Shown piece after piece: positions 14,061 through 14,773 of a stretch of 14,773 nucleotides of DNA. Every line of letters starts with the position of its first letter. The first letter of the stretch is position 1. Position numbers and translations under genes: made by a program. Under the pieces are notes generated by a model, which worked only from the letters and a program-made list of their open reading frames with translations, was not told the DNA's origin and did no database searches. Source of the stretch: Actinomycetes bacterium (lineage in GTDB: Bacteria; Actinomycetota; Acidimicrobiia; Acidimicrobiales; RAAP-2); the NCBI GenBank assembly GCA_021795095.1, contig JAJYPU010000035.1, positions 1-14,773 on the forward strand, written 5' to 3'.

Positions 14061-14669
14061 ATGAGCACGATCGGGCCGGCGCTCGAGGACATCGACCTCT
14101 CGGACATGGCGTTTTGGCGCCGTCGGTGGTCCGAGCGTGAGGCCGCGTTCGCGACGCTGCGCGCCGAACGGCCGATCGCCCACTTCGACGAGCCGGTCGT
14201 TGAAGGCACGGCGTTCGAGTTCCCTCCCGGACCGGGCTACTACGCGCTCACCCGCTACGACGACATCGTGACCGCGTCGCGTCACCCCGAGGTCTTCCTC
14301 TCGGGTCCCGGCGCCGTCTCCCAGCTCGACCTGCCTCCGGAGATGGTCGAGTACTTCTCGGGCATGATCTCCACGGACAACCCCAAGCACGCGCGCCTGC
14401 GGCGGATCGTCGCCAACGCCTTCAATCCCCGCACCGTGCGCGCGATCGAAGACGCCATCGATCGTGTCGCCAAGCAGGTGGTGGACGACGCCGTCGACCA
14501 CGGGACGGGCGATTTCGTCACCGACGTCGCCGCACCCTTCCCCCTCGCGATCATCGGGACCATGATGGGCATCCCCGCCAGTGAGTACGGCACGGTCCTT
14601 CGGTGCTCCAACGTCATCCTCTCGGCGGGCGACCCCGAGTACGTCCCCGAGGGTTGCCACCAGATGTGA
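14061..14669 (+). pseudogene. cytochrome P450, truncated by IS607-family insertion
   Basis: Only 202 codons of an expected 400-420 remain. The product matches the N-terminal half of a bacterial P450: LSDMAFWRR near the start, YYALTRYDDIVTASRHPEVF (60-79), and the C-helix motif ISTDNPKHARLRRIV (103-117), which contacts the heme propionates and is typical of the actinobacterial CYP124/125/142-like group. Homology ends after DPEYVPEG (about residue 198); CHQM and a stop follow, read from the inserted element. The oxygen-binding I-helix, ExxR and the heme-ligand cysteine are all missing, so this fragment cannot be a working monooxygenase. The rest of the gene probably lies beyond the element, outside the window. 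Its intact promoter suggests recent inactivation. Confidence 0.85.
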
Positions 14670-14773
14670 CACCGCTACGCAAGACTTCGAAGCAATGAAC
14701 TTGAGTGAGTGGGCAGACCGACAAGGGGTGCATCCCCAGATCGCCTATCGGTGGTTCCGAGAGGGGACATTGC
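14654..14773 (+). mobile_element. left end of an IS607-family element (runs off right edge)
   Basis: The boundary is placed where P450 homology stops (after GAG GGT at 14648-14653) and about 40 bases before the recombinase start. IS607 elements insert through a serine recombinase, usually at a GG dinucleotide and without duplicating the target; a GGG at 14651-14653 is consistent. The exact end could be a few bases either way. Confidence 0.75.
14695..14773 (+). CDS. tnpA: IS607-family serine recombinase TnpA, N-terminus only
   Basis: The last 79 bases read ATG then NLSEWADRQGVHPQIAYRW and FREGTL, the MerR-like helix-turn-helix DNA-binding start that IS607 transposases carry ahead of their serine-recombinase catalytic domain. 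The protein would cut and rejoin DNA through a serine nucleophile that lies beyond the window. An IS607 tnpB would be expected to follow. No strong ribosome site precedes the ATG (GAAGC only). The family call rests on 26 residues but the motif order (L-x-E-W-A, G-V-H-P, A-Y-R-W-F, G-T-L) is very characteristic. Confidence 0.85.
   Translation, partial: MNLSEWADRQGVHPQIAYRWFREGTL

Noticed and set aside
13902..14672. 256-residue minus-strand open frame across the P450 and Nfu genes
   Set aside because: It lies antisense to the P450 frame, which has family motifs, and shows no domain features of its own.
1..14773. CRISPR array, tRNA, rRNA or riboswitch
   Set aside because: I saw no regularly spaced repeats, no cloverleaf-like tRNA sequence and no leader long enough for a riboswitch; the gaps are nearly all under about 100 bases.

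Overview
This is a GC-rich stretch of chromosome with dense coding, frequent GTG starts, very short intergenic gaps and several genes that appear to be transcribed without leaders. Together with the gene families (caa3-type CtaG, actinobacterial-style TnpB and IS607 recombinase, MarR/MFS pair, FadE-like acyl-CoA dehydrogenase) this points to an actinomycete in the broad sense (Actinomycetota). An acidimicrobial lineage is possible but is only a guess.

Left end (1-1470): mobile-element debris on the minus strand. The N-terminal part of a TnpB (RNA-guided nuclease family) gene runs off the left edge. Next to it lies a decayed DDE transposase with two frameshifts and no N-terminus, which stops about 40 bases before the first resident gene.

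Core (1507-14000): ordinary resident genes. A caa3-type cytochrome oxidase assembly membrane protein (ctaG) converges on a PfkB/adenosine-kinase-like sugar or nucleoside kinase. That kinase is divergent, across only 39 bases, from a plus-strand operon: M1 zinc aminopeptidase, GDT1/TMEM165-type cation transporter, and a small class I methyltransferase. This operon runs head-on, with a 15-base overlap, into a minus-strand operon of GT4 glycosyltransferase, class I methyltransferase and a prenyltransferase/squalene-cyclase-like toroid protein. All three genes are translationally coupled and look like a glycoconjugate or glycolipid tailoring set of unknown product. A plus-strand acyl-CoA dehydrogenase follows and overlaps by 8 bases with a minus-strand MarR regulator/MFS exporter operon. 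That operon has a clear palindromic operator over its own start region. Then come an 85-residue helical protein of unknown function and a NifU/Nfu-type Fe-S scaffold domain protein.

Right end (14061-14773): a cytochrome P450 gene is cut off after about 198 codons by the left end of an IS607-family element, whose serine recombinase gene begins at 14695 and runs off the window.

The most informative non-gene signal is a set of TANNNT hexamers placed exactly six bases before the start codon of four independent operon-leading genes (ctaG, kinase, acyl-CoA dehydrogenase, P450). This is the expected spacing for leaderless transcription, and it also fixes the starts. I saw no tRNA, rRNA, CRISPR array or riboswitch. 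No clearly new defence or metabolic system is demonstrated. The best candidates for something undescribed are the GT4-methyltransferase-toroid operon and the small protein beside the Nfu gene.
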